DNA of 64,000 nucleotides from the NCBI RefSeq assembly GCF_963675165.1, contig NC_087386.1, forward strand, positions 3,850,169 through 3,914,168, given 5' to 3'. The DNA is from Halichondria panicea (lineage: Eukaryota > Porifera > Demospongiae > Suberitida > Halichondriidae). The notes under the pieces are model-generated. The model made no database searches, was not told the origin of the DNA, and saw only the letters and a program-made list of their open reading frames with translations. Every line of letters begins with the position of its first letter. Within the stretch, counting starts at the first letter, position 1. This document shows, in pieces, positions 22,509-34,500 of the stretch. Made by a program: the position numbers and the translations under genes.

Positions 22509-25500
22509 ATGTCCGCCAGTAATGGTACTACATGTACTACATCACATGATGCCGTCAAAGAACCACAAGACCAAGAATCACGTAATCAAGAGCAGCTGAA
22601 AGTTGAGAGTAACTTTTTAAGCACATCCGACCATCCTGAAGCTGCACCCCATGACAAGCACCCTTTTCCCCCACCTGAACAATATGTAAATTCAGAGTGT
22701 GATGGTGATAGTACAGCTAAAGAGGGGGCATCAGGTGACAGTGTGGAGTCGAGTGTGAGGGTAGAGGATGTGACTCTCAAGGAGAGAAGTCCTACCAGTC
22801 TAGATCGTCCAAGACCACATCCACTCTCAGTTGATACTAGTGACTCTGAGGCCTCAGTACCACGCTACTCACCAGGGCTCTATACTTCAGGTAGATATAT
22901 AATATATAATTATGTATGAGGACGATTTAGTGGAAACAAACTCATAGTGTAAACTGAGGCTGTGTTGCTTTTGTGCATCTATTTACTGGTGCACAATTGT
23001 ATATGCAACGTACTTTTTTCTATTCATTAAAATTGATTCTATACCTTGCCTACAGGTGACGAGGGTGGTGGTGATACGTACCCTCTGCCATCCAGTCCCA
23101 GCGTGTCCCCCTCACCTAGCCTCCTAGAGGACCATGCCCCCATGAGCATCTTGTTTGCAGGGATCACCTACCTCGGCTGCTCCTCTGTGGACGCCCCAGT
23201 CAGTGAAGTGGAGGCCAATAGGAAAATGTACACTCTCAAATCACAAGCAGCCAATTCCAAGCCCATGCCAGTAATTGTGTCTATTCCCGTATCAAATGAT
23301 GGGAATGTGATTTTAAAAGACACAGAATCAGAGCATCCGCTCTCAATATTTGCTGTGAAGATGATCCTGTTTTGTGCGCGTGGTAATGCAGAGCAACTTT
23401 TGGACTGTTTCTGTCTTAATGTGAAGCACAAGAGAAGTGGGATCTATAGCTGCCATGCTTTCAGGTGTGAAATACCTGAAGCGGTGAGTTGCTTATTATT
23501 GTTGCTATTGGGGCGGTTGTCAAATCTACTTTTTTCTGCAGTGTCAGAAGATCTTTGAAGCTATTGGGAAAGCTTTCAAAACAAAAGTACAGTGAAATAC
23601 CAGTGATGTATACATTTGTATGATGAATTTGTGACTAGTACCTTAGTACACTACTGTGTGCATGTATTCTTAGCCAAACTAAGCATGACTTCATTGTAGC
23701 TCCGGTGAGTTCCATTCAAGATAAAGTTACGGTATTCGTAATAATTATACAATGCATTCTCATAACTCTAAGAACCCTCACTCCTCCAGCCTATTGACAG
23801 GAACCTCCCCCCATTAACGGATGAAAAGCTGGTGTTTGAATTCAATGTTAAGGTGGATATTAGTGAGGACGATGGGAAAGGAGGCTTCTCTCCAGCACTT
23901 TACGAGAAGGATTGCTTCAAGCTGAGGTTGAATCTCAACAAGACAATCACTCTAACTGTTACACAGGGGAGCAATCGTCCAATCATCGTGGAAAGGTGAT
24001 TGGGACCTGATTTTAACTGTATTTCATGTATTGTGTATCATGTATGTGTGCATGCGGAAGGCCCCATTTAATGTAGACTGAATTTATTATGTACTTGTAT
24101 GCATATACATGCATGCACTTCTTTTGTTTACCACCTCTAGGCTATAGCTAACCTACATGTACGTACCTTGTACGAACACTTCTACCAACACTATAGCTGA
24201 CAGTTCTTAGATACATCATGTGTATGAATGTACATGCAGGTTCTCAAACACAACGGCCTACATTATGGCATATTTTACTTTCAATTCCACACACCTCTAG
24301 ATGTTTTGGTCTACTAATATCCCCCGTGCAAGTGGTGAAAGGCTCTGAGATGAACCTCCTGGACAACATGAGCTGCACCTATCCTAACAGTCACACTTTT
24401 TCAGTGTCTGGTCTTTGGGACACTTCCTCTTACCACCTCACTGCACTTAACCAGGACACTAAAGGTGAGTCTCTTCATTATTGTAGCTACGTATTACAGT
24501 ATAATGAAAGCACCGTGGGTGCTGATGCCTCGGTGGATACGCCAAAGCTTTATTGCCATGAAGCTACAGTACTAGTAAGAGTGTGAATGAGACAATGATT
24601 GTTGCTAAAAAAGATGCCGAAAGTTTAGAGTCCAAAATTAGTAATGGCTAATGGCAAGCTCATGAACAGCTCTTTTTTCATTTCTGACTCTTGCAGCTAG
24701 CATTCTAACGCAGAGCTAACTACATGTACTAAGTAGAATAGCTAAAAAAATGTTGCTACACTCAAGCCTGAAGAGTTTGCATAGCCTTAAAAGTAAGCAA
24801 ACCTAGCCATAACTCGAGAATGAAGCATTATTTTGCAAATCCGCTAATTGCAATCTATTAAAACATGACTAGAAGCCTATAGAAGTTTACTTGCACTTCA
24901 TCTATCATTGAGCAGCTGTAGCATTCTACACACACAGACACTATCGTATACCGCGAAAGTTTCGAGGCACTTATATCTCGTGGAATGGCTTCTAAAAGCA
25001 TTTCGTTGCACAATGTTCGTGGATTGTCTGCTTACCGGAAACCACGCCTTTAATCTTTGCATGTTATAGCAGATAGTTTTTTCTTTTGTGTAGGATTGCT
25101 AACCCACAAAACATCGAAAATTTAGCACTAAACGGTACTGCCCATGAGCAACCGAGGCATAATTACTAGTTTGTGTAGTAGAGGTTTTTGGTTGTCCATA
25201 TATCCTCCCAGAAAAATTCTGGTCAAATGCTCGTAATTGTATATGAAGCACTTGTAACGTAATGTGTACGTGTGTCTCGGGTGTTTCCTGCTTTATACTT
25301 GGAACCCTGTTTCCTACGTCTATTGCTGCATGTACAAATGTTATTGTGTTTTATGAAGTTTTAGGGTACAAGTTCGTGACGATAGCAGCTGATCTGGTAC
25401 TGGAGAGTGTTACTGAGCCAATCAGGTTCAAAAGGTCAGTATATCGGATGAATATGCTGCATTGTACACGTACATGTTTCAAGAAATGCCTACATTGTAA

Positions 25501-28500
25501 AGTGAAATCCCTAACTATAATGTAATAACGTAGTAAATGACTTTTAAATAAACCTTAACTCCGTAACCCTAGCAAACGTGAATGGGTGTTCTACAAAATG
25601 AATATATTATACTACACGTACGTGTTTGCTTCAACTGTCACTCATTGTGTGTGATCTCCTGGTTTTCCCCTTCTTCCGCTGCCTTACAGATCAACGATTG
25701 CTCTTTTGTGCCTTTCTTGTTGAAATAGATGACCTGTGATGTTACTGGCCTTGTATTGGGTGTGACAGGTGGAATATACGCTTCATATTCCAGTTCTTCT
25801 TCTCTAATTTTCTCTTTCCTCCGAAGATGTATACTCACACATCTAATGGCCTTTATCCTTAAGAACATGTGGTAACAAATCGTCGCGCATGTTACTAGGA
25901 AGGCTATCATTACTAGGGTGTTTGTGTACGTTTCTTGAGCTTCACTCGAGTACAGTGTTAGTACGGTTAATATAAGCACATTTAAGAGGTAGCTGCATTC
26001 TAGAGCAGTCATAAACAATGATTTGTACACCCCTCCAATCAGCACAAGGTAAGCTAACAGGCATGCTGTCGTGATTGATGTAGCTAGTATGTTCACAGCT
26101 GGGTCACCTCCCACATTCATGGAGTAGACTGTATATAGTATCACACGCACAAGAAGAAGCAGTCCGGTCCAATAGCGGTGGTTGTCTTTCAAAGGGCCAG
26201 TGTATGCATCAAATAGAGGCTTCACTTTCCAAATCCAAGATAACACCCGGACATTGGACCATCTTTGTAGGCATTGACTGAAAAGGAGAACCAGAGTATA
26301 TGGTAGTGAGAGAAAAATAAGCAAAAATAGTCCGACTAAAAAAAGAAAGGCATGTTTTCCACTGAGGTAGTCAATATTACCATCCTGAAGCCAAACCAAC
26401 TTTGTGTGATTGGGGTATTCCAATGAAGTAATGGATAAAGCTGTGATTATCACTCGAAGGATCTTAGAGTAGGAGATGAGAAAAAGAGTAGCAAGAACCT
26501 GTACAGCATTTTTACCACTTATCTTGGCTATTCTAGTGGAGTAGTGGCTTCCAATTATTATGAAGGTCATAGTGCCCCAGATGTACAGTGGAAATGCTAG
26601 CTGAAACAACGTTTTAGCAAATGCATCAAATCCATTGTAGAAGCACATTTCAATGCCAAAGTCCAAATTCAGCCATGCAATAAAGGCCCTCAAAAAACGT
26701 GCGAATCCGTTGTCAATTGGAAACAGTACAATTATATTTGGTTGCAAAAGATGTGCATATAGAATCAGTCCATTGATAGTCCCGATGGTCACAGTCAGAT
26801 TTAGAACTGAAAGTACTGTTACCAAAACGAATCCCGCCACCAGCGTAATAGGGAGCATAAGTAGAACCCATGAACTTGAACATTCTAGGCAGCGATTATT
26901 CCCCAAAACCATACTCAGATTACCTTGACAGCTTCCACACAGCCTGCCAGATCTTTGGTATGAACACTGCTCATCTGGGTAGGTCAATGTGATGTCCAAA
27001 ATGTGTGTATTACAATAGTCATACGGGCAATTTTTGTGGATGACAACACTGGTCAAGTTTCCTGCATTATAGTAAACAGGGTATATCCAATATGATTTTT
27101 TCCGCTGAACCGTTTGGGTATTAATGTCACATCCGATGTTATTTTTAGTGAGACGACGGTGGCATATACAGATCAATTGTTCATTTGTGAATTCAAATCC
27201 TTCAGGGCAGTGCTTTAGGGAAATTCGCAGTATTATTGGAACTTCGAAGTTGCCACAACTGCTGTCTGTTCCATTATTTACTTTTATGTTTCCTAGTGCA
27301 TTTTTGAGCGTGATGTACTCTAGTGATATGATCAATGTGTGAAGACCAGGCCTAGAGTGCACAGTGTATGTCACTGGGCTGCATTGTTTATATGTTTCCT
27401 GCTTTTGTTGGAGTCTCGAGAGATATGATTCGGTGTTTCCTTTTGTAACAATTCTAGCTTGAACAAAAGCTGGTGTTGATCCATAGCCAACTCCTATTGC
27501 TACCACTGACAGGTTGAAGTCTTGGCCAGGATAATACTCTCTTGATAGTGTGAAATAACTTAAGCTGCAATCTATTCTAGATTCTGTACAAAGGCAAACC
27601 TGTGTTGGTTTAGAAGAAAACACTGACATATCTGTTGGATAGTTGTTAATGTATCTAATGAACTTTTCGATGCGGAATTCTTGTTTGTTCAGCTCGTTGT
27701 TAGTTATGAATCTGCAAGTAGCGTACTCTCCGTATGGTGCGTATAGGACATCACCAGCTTCATCTGCTGTATTGTTGATGAATGTCATTACTTGGTAGTT
27801 TAAGGACCTCCATTTTTCTGGTTCGTAAAAGCATGAGTTACTATCAGAACATGCAATTTGTTCAGCGCTATCTCCAATGTAGATAGCACCTCCAAAACTT
27901 GATGCGTGATTCCTTATGAAATACATTGATGCTGTATGCTGAATTCTCATGCGAGAGCCGCCATAAAATGAAATGGCACCACCATTGAAAGCTGTATTGT
28001 CTACAAATGTGAGCTCACCTTCTATTTTAAGCAGTGTCGAATCATGTGCTTGAATTGCTGCGCCTTCCTCACCTATATTGGAGTTGAAGATCATTTTGCC
28101 TCTAAATGTTATTTGACTAAAAAGGCTTAATATCCCTCCTGTGAAGTAGGCAGAATCACTTCCAGCAGATTCTATTCCCTCAGTTAGTACACAAAAGCTG
28201 ATTTCATTGTATTCTTTAAAATAGACCGTACAATCTGCAAAGAAAATAGCTGGATATCCCGCACATCTGTATATGACAATGTTTTGTAAGTAAGCTATGA
28301 TATTTTTATGGTTGTCAGTTATTGATGGCGATGCCTTTATAAACAGTGACTCAATAGGGCTTGTAAATGTGCTGTTTTCAACTACAATTATTGCTTCCCT
28401 TTGATCTATCTCAACATCGTATGCACTCTGACTGAAGTACCCATTTTGAAGTAGAACAGTGGAGTTTCTTAATTGCCTGTTAATGTCGTCGTGAATGTTT

Positions 28501-31500
28501 ATTAGTGTTTTTCCCCGATAAAATTTTGGTTTCTGCAATTGAATAGCGAAGTTGTTCATGTTCGTCATGATAGTATGAAGAATGTATCCTTTTCTAAATT
28601 GCTCACTTTTACTGGTAATAGTGTTGTTGTGCATTGTGAGCCATACATCTAGTTGCTTGCTAGACACTAATGTAAATGCATCTTGCCTATTATTTGAAAC
28701 GATCGTGGAATGAAATTGCGATTGCAAAATTGTATATGTGATGCTGCTGGAAACTTTTTTTGTGTTATAGTTTTCCAGACACCATACTCTAACACCTCCT
28801 TCAAACCAGCTTCTTTGAATATTGAAGGAGACATGAGTATTGACTGACAGAAGAGCTATACCATTTGTTGCATTTCTTATCTCAAGATTTTCCAGAGTAA
28901 TACCAGTGGAATTGAAAGTGTAGACTGTGGCAGCTTCGGCCAATGTCTTCAACTCCAGACTTGAAAGTTATAGAAAAATTCACTTTGTAATTCATCTGAA
29001 AGTGCTAACGCTCTGTAAATCTTCGTGTTTTTGAAGTATTTTGATTTTATTCCACTGCTACACTGAGAGAACTCAATGTTTGAGAGTTGAACGTTTTCAC
29101 TATTAATTATAAGGATGTTGTGTGCGGCGTAACAATGAAATGTTGCTCGATCAGTGGTTTTTTGTTCTGAACGAAACTGAAGATCTCCCGCAAGAATTAG
29201 GTTTCTTTTCTCGTATATTACGACTGATCCGCTCATTGAAGTGTCAATAGTGTAGAATCCAGTTTGAAATTCCACGAGAGTGTTTGAAGTAAAGTATTTC
29301 TCTGTATTTTGCACGTCTTCTCACGTGGGCATGATGTCATTAAAGGAACAACATAGTGGTGTGCTCTGTTTGAGCACTCTACATTTACACAGCACAGAAG
29401 AATGACTGCTAACAATGCCACAAGCATTTTTACAACTGAAGGTAGTTAGGTTTTATACAAGTGCATAATAATAATTTTTGTGCTCTTTTTATAGTCATGT
29501 TTTAGCTCTCATGCGTGAAATAATCAATTTGTGTTTTAGCTTTAATTGATACGTGTAGTCATGAAAATATTGTTTACTAACTTGTTGAATCAGTGTTATT
29601 GCTGTGTGTATAGTTATTTTTCGTCCCAAAATATGTGTTATGCGTTTCTCTGACAAGTGAATGGGAGGAATTTTTCAACTATGAAGATCCCCAAAATTTC
29701 TGTATGCATGTTATTTATTATTGCTTTGTTGTAAAGAAAGTGTCATTATATCTACGAGATATCTGCACAATGGAGTGGCTGCAATAATCCCAAGTATCCA
29801 TTATTATATGCACAAGAGGATAATTTTTCTCCTCAACTCCATTAGAGAAAAATGGACCTGGGAACGAGGCTAGATAAACACTGACCATGGCACTTGATCT
29901 GTCTATCACGCTGACCCACACCATACATAGAAGTTTCAACATACATGTACATGTAGCTGCATGCCGCCTACATGTATTAGGCTGCATGAGCATGTCATTA
30001 CTTATATATTCCATCTACGCTGTTATCACAATTGTAGCGGAGCGCAAGTTAATTGAAAAGTTTCAGGAGCTAGGTGGTTCCCAAGTAAAATTGTAGGCAC
30101 TCTTTTACTTGACACACCACTCGAACCTCCTTTGGACATTTCTACGGCTAATTTCTTGTCATACACTTCAGTGCTATAGACAATTCAGTTCTTTTAGGTT
30201 GTCCAAAACATAATGTGTGGTAAAAGTTCATTGCATCCTTAATAGGGAGGTGAAAGTTAGCATCAAGCCAGCAGGAGGTATCAGCAACCTGTCTAGAGGT
30301 CTCATCATCAAGCTCAACAAGAAAGCACAAGAAATAGGCTCGTCAGAAAGCTTTGAACTCACTCTGGAAAAGGTAAGTCGATCTACACGTTTCTTTATTC
30401 ACACCACTACTGTAACACTCAGTTTGTGCTGTACACCTTAAGGTGACATATTATATTTTTGTAATTGCTGCTATTTCTGCAAATGAGAGTAAAATTGCCA
30501 AAATTTATATTCGCAGATAATTGGAAATGCAATAAAACCCCTTATGAGTAACATTAATTTCACAACTTGAGCGGAATTTTTAGCATAATTTAATAATACC
30601 AGCAAAATGAGCTAAACAGTGAAATTGCAGACAAATCTACCTGTGAAAATAATATTATGTCACCTTAAGGTTTACACTTTCCACTGATGAAATATGACAT
30701 AATTATAAATCTGTATTCAGTGTTGTCCCGATAAGAGACTCCATTCAACTGTATTAATGGTTTTATTGTTTGAGTACAGGCTGATGTACACAATGTCTTT
30801 GCCTAGTGGTAGTAGTGTGGTTTTTAGTAGATACAGTGGTTAATGCCGTGCAGTAACACCCATTTTCTTCTGACAGTGTGAAGAGGATGGCTCCAATGGC
30901 ACAGCTGTGTATTCTGTAGCTGAACTTGCACCTCTAGGGGAGGCTGCTCAGACCTCTGAAACCAGTCAACAAGCATCCACTGTTAACCAGGTATGCATGT
31001 AACATATGCAACAGGAAATTTATAGGATATGTACTGCTTGTTCCTGCACAGCCTAGTGATTACTTTGTACTTTGGCATCCTTTTTAGCATTAATCATGGT
31101 CGATCATTTCCCACTCTTCGAGTTTCCCTGCATGCAGCAAAATTAATGCATGTGTGTAATATATACATGTAGCTAGTAGCTTTATGTTATGTCGCTTTGG
31201 CACCTGCACCGAAACATCAGCACCGCGGTACTTTCATTACTACGTACTGCATCTTGCCGTATCATACAATGTTCACCATTCCATTAGACTGACAGTGGTA
31301 CTGACTCCACCACCACTGCTGTCAAGAAAAAAAGTGGGTATGCCAAAACAAACAAAGACGAGCAGCCAGAAGAGGGTGAGTGAATGCTTTTTCTCTTAAG
31401 TACGTTAACTTTTGAGTGCCATTTGACCAGTATAATGATTGTACCTGTACATGTAGATCCCATAGCTGCTTCTTTCAGGTCCAAGTTTACTGAGCTACAT

Positions 31501-34500
31501 GTATACATGTAATTTGTATTAGCCCATATCTCGAGCTGCGGTATGGTACAGTACTTGTATTATTGGGGAAGACTACTCATTTTACATGTGCCATCAACCC
31601 ACATTTGGTGCAATTTTCCCCCTTCTCATGTTCGATTTACTCCAGTAATTAAAGAAAATCTTTTTGCAGAGACTCGGCCTGACGATGATGTGATAGTGTC
31701 TGGGTGGGGTGATGTTGATGACACCCGAGAGGACCTTCTGCAGGACTGGGGCCAGATGCTGGAGGAATGGGATGGGAGGGACAGGGACAAGCCAAAGCCC
31801 AGCAAGCTCATCAAACTGTGCAGCAAGGTAAGGAATGGCTTAGACACATGCTCTTGTTTTATTTAGTGTGTCACTGTGTTTGTAGCAGGTTATGAATTTT
31901 TCGTAAGACCATGCAGTCTGGACAAAACAGTATAATTATATCTGTGATTTGGGTTCATGACGTTGTATATAATTGTGTCATTTTGTAGGGCATTCCCCGT
32001 CACCTACGTTGTCAGGTGTGGCAGATGCTTACTGGAGCTTCCTACGACCCTCAGCTCAAAGAAGCGTATAGACTACTCATCATGAAGGTATATACACATA
32101 CATGTACATGTAGCTCTAATTATCACCGCATATTTCTGCTTGCTTGTCATACACTCACTCAATACCTGATGTGATTATGCACCAGCTGTTATTCCTTCTT
32201 TCTCGTAGGAATCGCCGGCTGAGAATGTGATTCACTGGGACATCAAGCGAACATATGTTGGTCATGACTATTTCCAGGAGGCCAGTGGGAGGGAGGCCCT
32301 CTACAAGATATGTAAGGCCTACTCAGTGTACGATGAGGAGGTGGGCTACTGTCAAGGGTTCTCATTCATGGCTGCCACTCTGCTTCTACAGGTAAGGGTG
32401 CTGCTGATAGATCTTTTTAGTTGTGTACTACAAAGTGTTTATTGTGTCTACATGCTGTTGGTCCTGTCTTACACCAAGCTCATAAATTTCAGCTGTAAAA
32501 ATAAAGAATTTTGGTCGTATAGAAACAGCGCTCTTGACTTGTACATGTAGGTACATGTATGAATACTACATATTGATTTTGTTTCCTCAAGTCTACTGTT
32601 ATATATCTGTCTCTCTGAGCACAAACATTAGGCTTACAGTGTACTTGGTACCTTTCATGTCCTTTTACAAACAAACAGAATGTATTTGTGTTGGTTTCCT
32701 CCTCTCAGAAAATGCCTGAAGAGGAGGCTTTTAGTGTGATGGTCAAGATTCTTTACCAGTACGGACACAGAGAACTGTTCAAGGTCAACTTCCAATACCT
32801 TCACCTGATGTTCTTCCAACTCGATCGTCTGCTAGAGGTAGAAACCTTTCTGTTGGTAGCTAGGTGTTTTTAAGCGAAAGGTATTAGCTAAGTGGAGGGT
32901 ATATGCATACTATATATATTATTATAGCTACATGTATATGCAGTACAAATACCTCCGCTTTCACTTCTGTGACATGTTTACATCTTAACGTGTGGAATTG
33001 TTTACAGATTTCAGTGCACAAGCACACACGAATAGTCAAAACAAACACGTATTTCACTCACCCACATATACATGTACAGGAGCAAATGTCTCGAATGTAT
33101 GAGCATTTCAAAGAGAACCGTATTGAGACGCACATGTTTGCCTCTCAATGGTTCCTCACCCTCTACACCGCCAAGTTTCCTCTCTCCCTTGTGTTCAGGA
33201 TCCTAGATATCTACCTTTGTGAGGTAAGCAACCTGGATAGAATTGGGTCAGGACTTGCATGGTGCAGGTGCATTATGTCTTGGCTGTACTCACATGGTAC
33301 CAACTATATAATATTGTTTATGCAGGGTATTCAAGTGGTGTTCAGAGTTGCTCTTGGACTTTTAAAGGTGAGCCCAACATTGTGTAGTACATGTATACAT
33401 TTACATCGCTTTTTTTGTCCTTTACATGTAGATTGCAAGTCATGACTTGCTTGGTTTAGACTTTGAGGGAATTCTGAACTACTTTAGAGTATCGCTTCCT
33501 AAGAAGTTCCAGGCTGAGGAAGATGCTGCTCACCTCTTCCACCAGATGAAACAGTTCAAAATTTCTGAGAAGAAGCTAGCTAAGTATGAAAAAGAACATC
33601 AGTTGTATCTGGAGCAACAAGCACAGCTGGAGGATCCAGTGATGAGACTAGAGGTTAGTAGCTTACTTTAGTACTTGTAGGTGTAATTTGCAGGGACAAG
33701 CGTAGTTAAGAATATTTATTTTTATTTTTTGACACTGTTTAATTGTGTGTAGTACGTACGTATGCTCATTCTCTTGTTACTGTTTATTAGTACGTGCATC
33801 AGTAGGCTACTGCATAATAGTTATGTTATTTCTTTTGTAGAGAGAGAATAAAGAGCTAAGAGATTCAGTGATGAGATTAGAAGGAGAGAATGATAATCTG
33901 GCGCAAGAGTTAGTAGCAAGTAAAGTTACTTTGCGACAAGAAATGGACCGGGTAAGCAATTTAATGAACTTCGTACAGCACATAACTAGCTTTTTGTTGC
34001 AGCTTGAGGAGAGAATAGACACTCTGAGTAAAGAATGTAGAGCCCACAAGACCTCTGCTGATCTGTCACAACTAATGCTTAAAGAAGTTAGGGAAGAACT
34101 ACAGCAAGTAAGGAATGCATTATAATTGTTGAATAAGAAGTATCAAAATAAGCGCTCCAATGTTCAGCTGTCAGGGTGGCCGAGTGGTCTAAGGCGCCAG
34201 ACTCAAGATCATATCTTGCCTGTAATAACAGGTTGAGGCTTCTGGTCCACGTATGTGGGCGTGGGTTCGAATCCCACCTCTGACAGATTTTTTTTTCTTT
34301 TTTAGCTTAAATGGTTGCAGTAGTACCGATTATGTATATCTTCTAACACTCTGTTGGGCAATTTTCGTTGTTCTAATACAACGGACACTCTACTTTAATA
34401 TTACATTTGTTCTAAATATCCGGACAATACCTTAAACAGTTGAGTTACCATTCGCAAGTAAGACTTAGAGTGCTGCAGTTAGATAACTTTGAGTAGCTAG

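Noticed and set aside
29887-30096. Possible RABGAP1 exon with AERKLIEKFQELGG
   Set aside because: It cannot be spliced in phase. The exon at 30246 joins directly and in phase to the previous one and aligns with the family.
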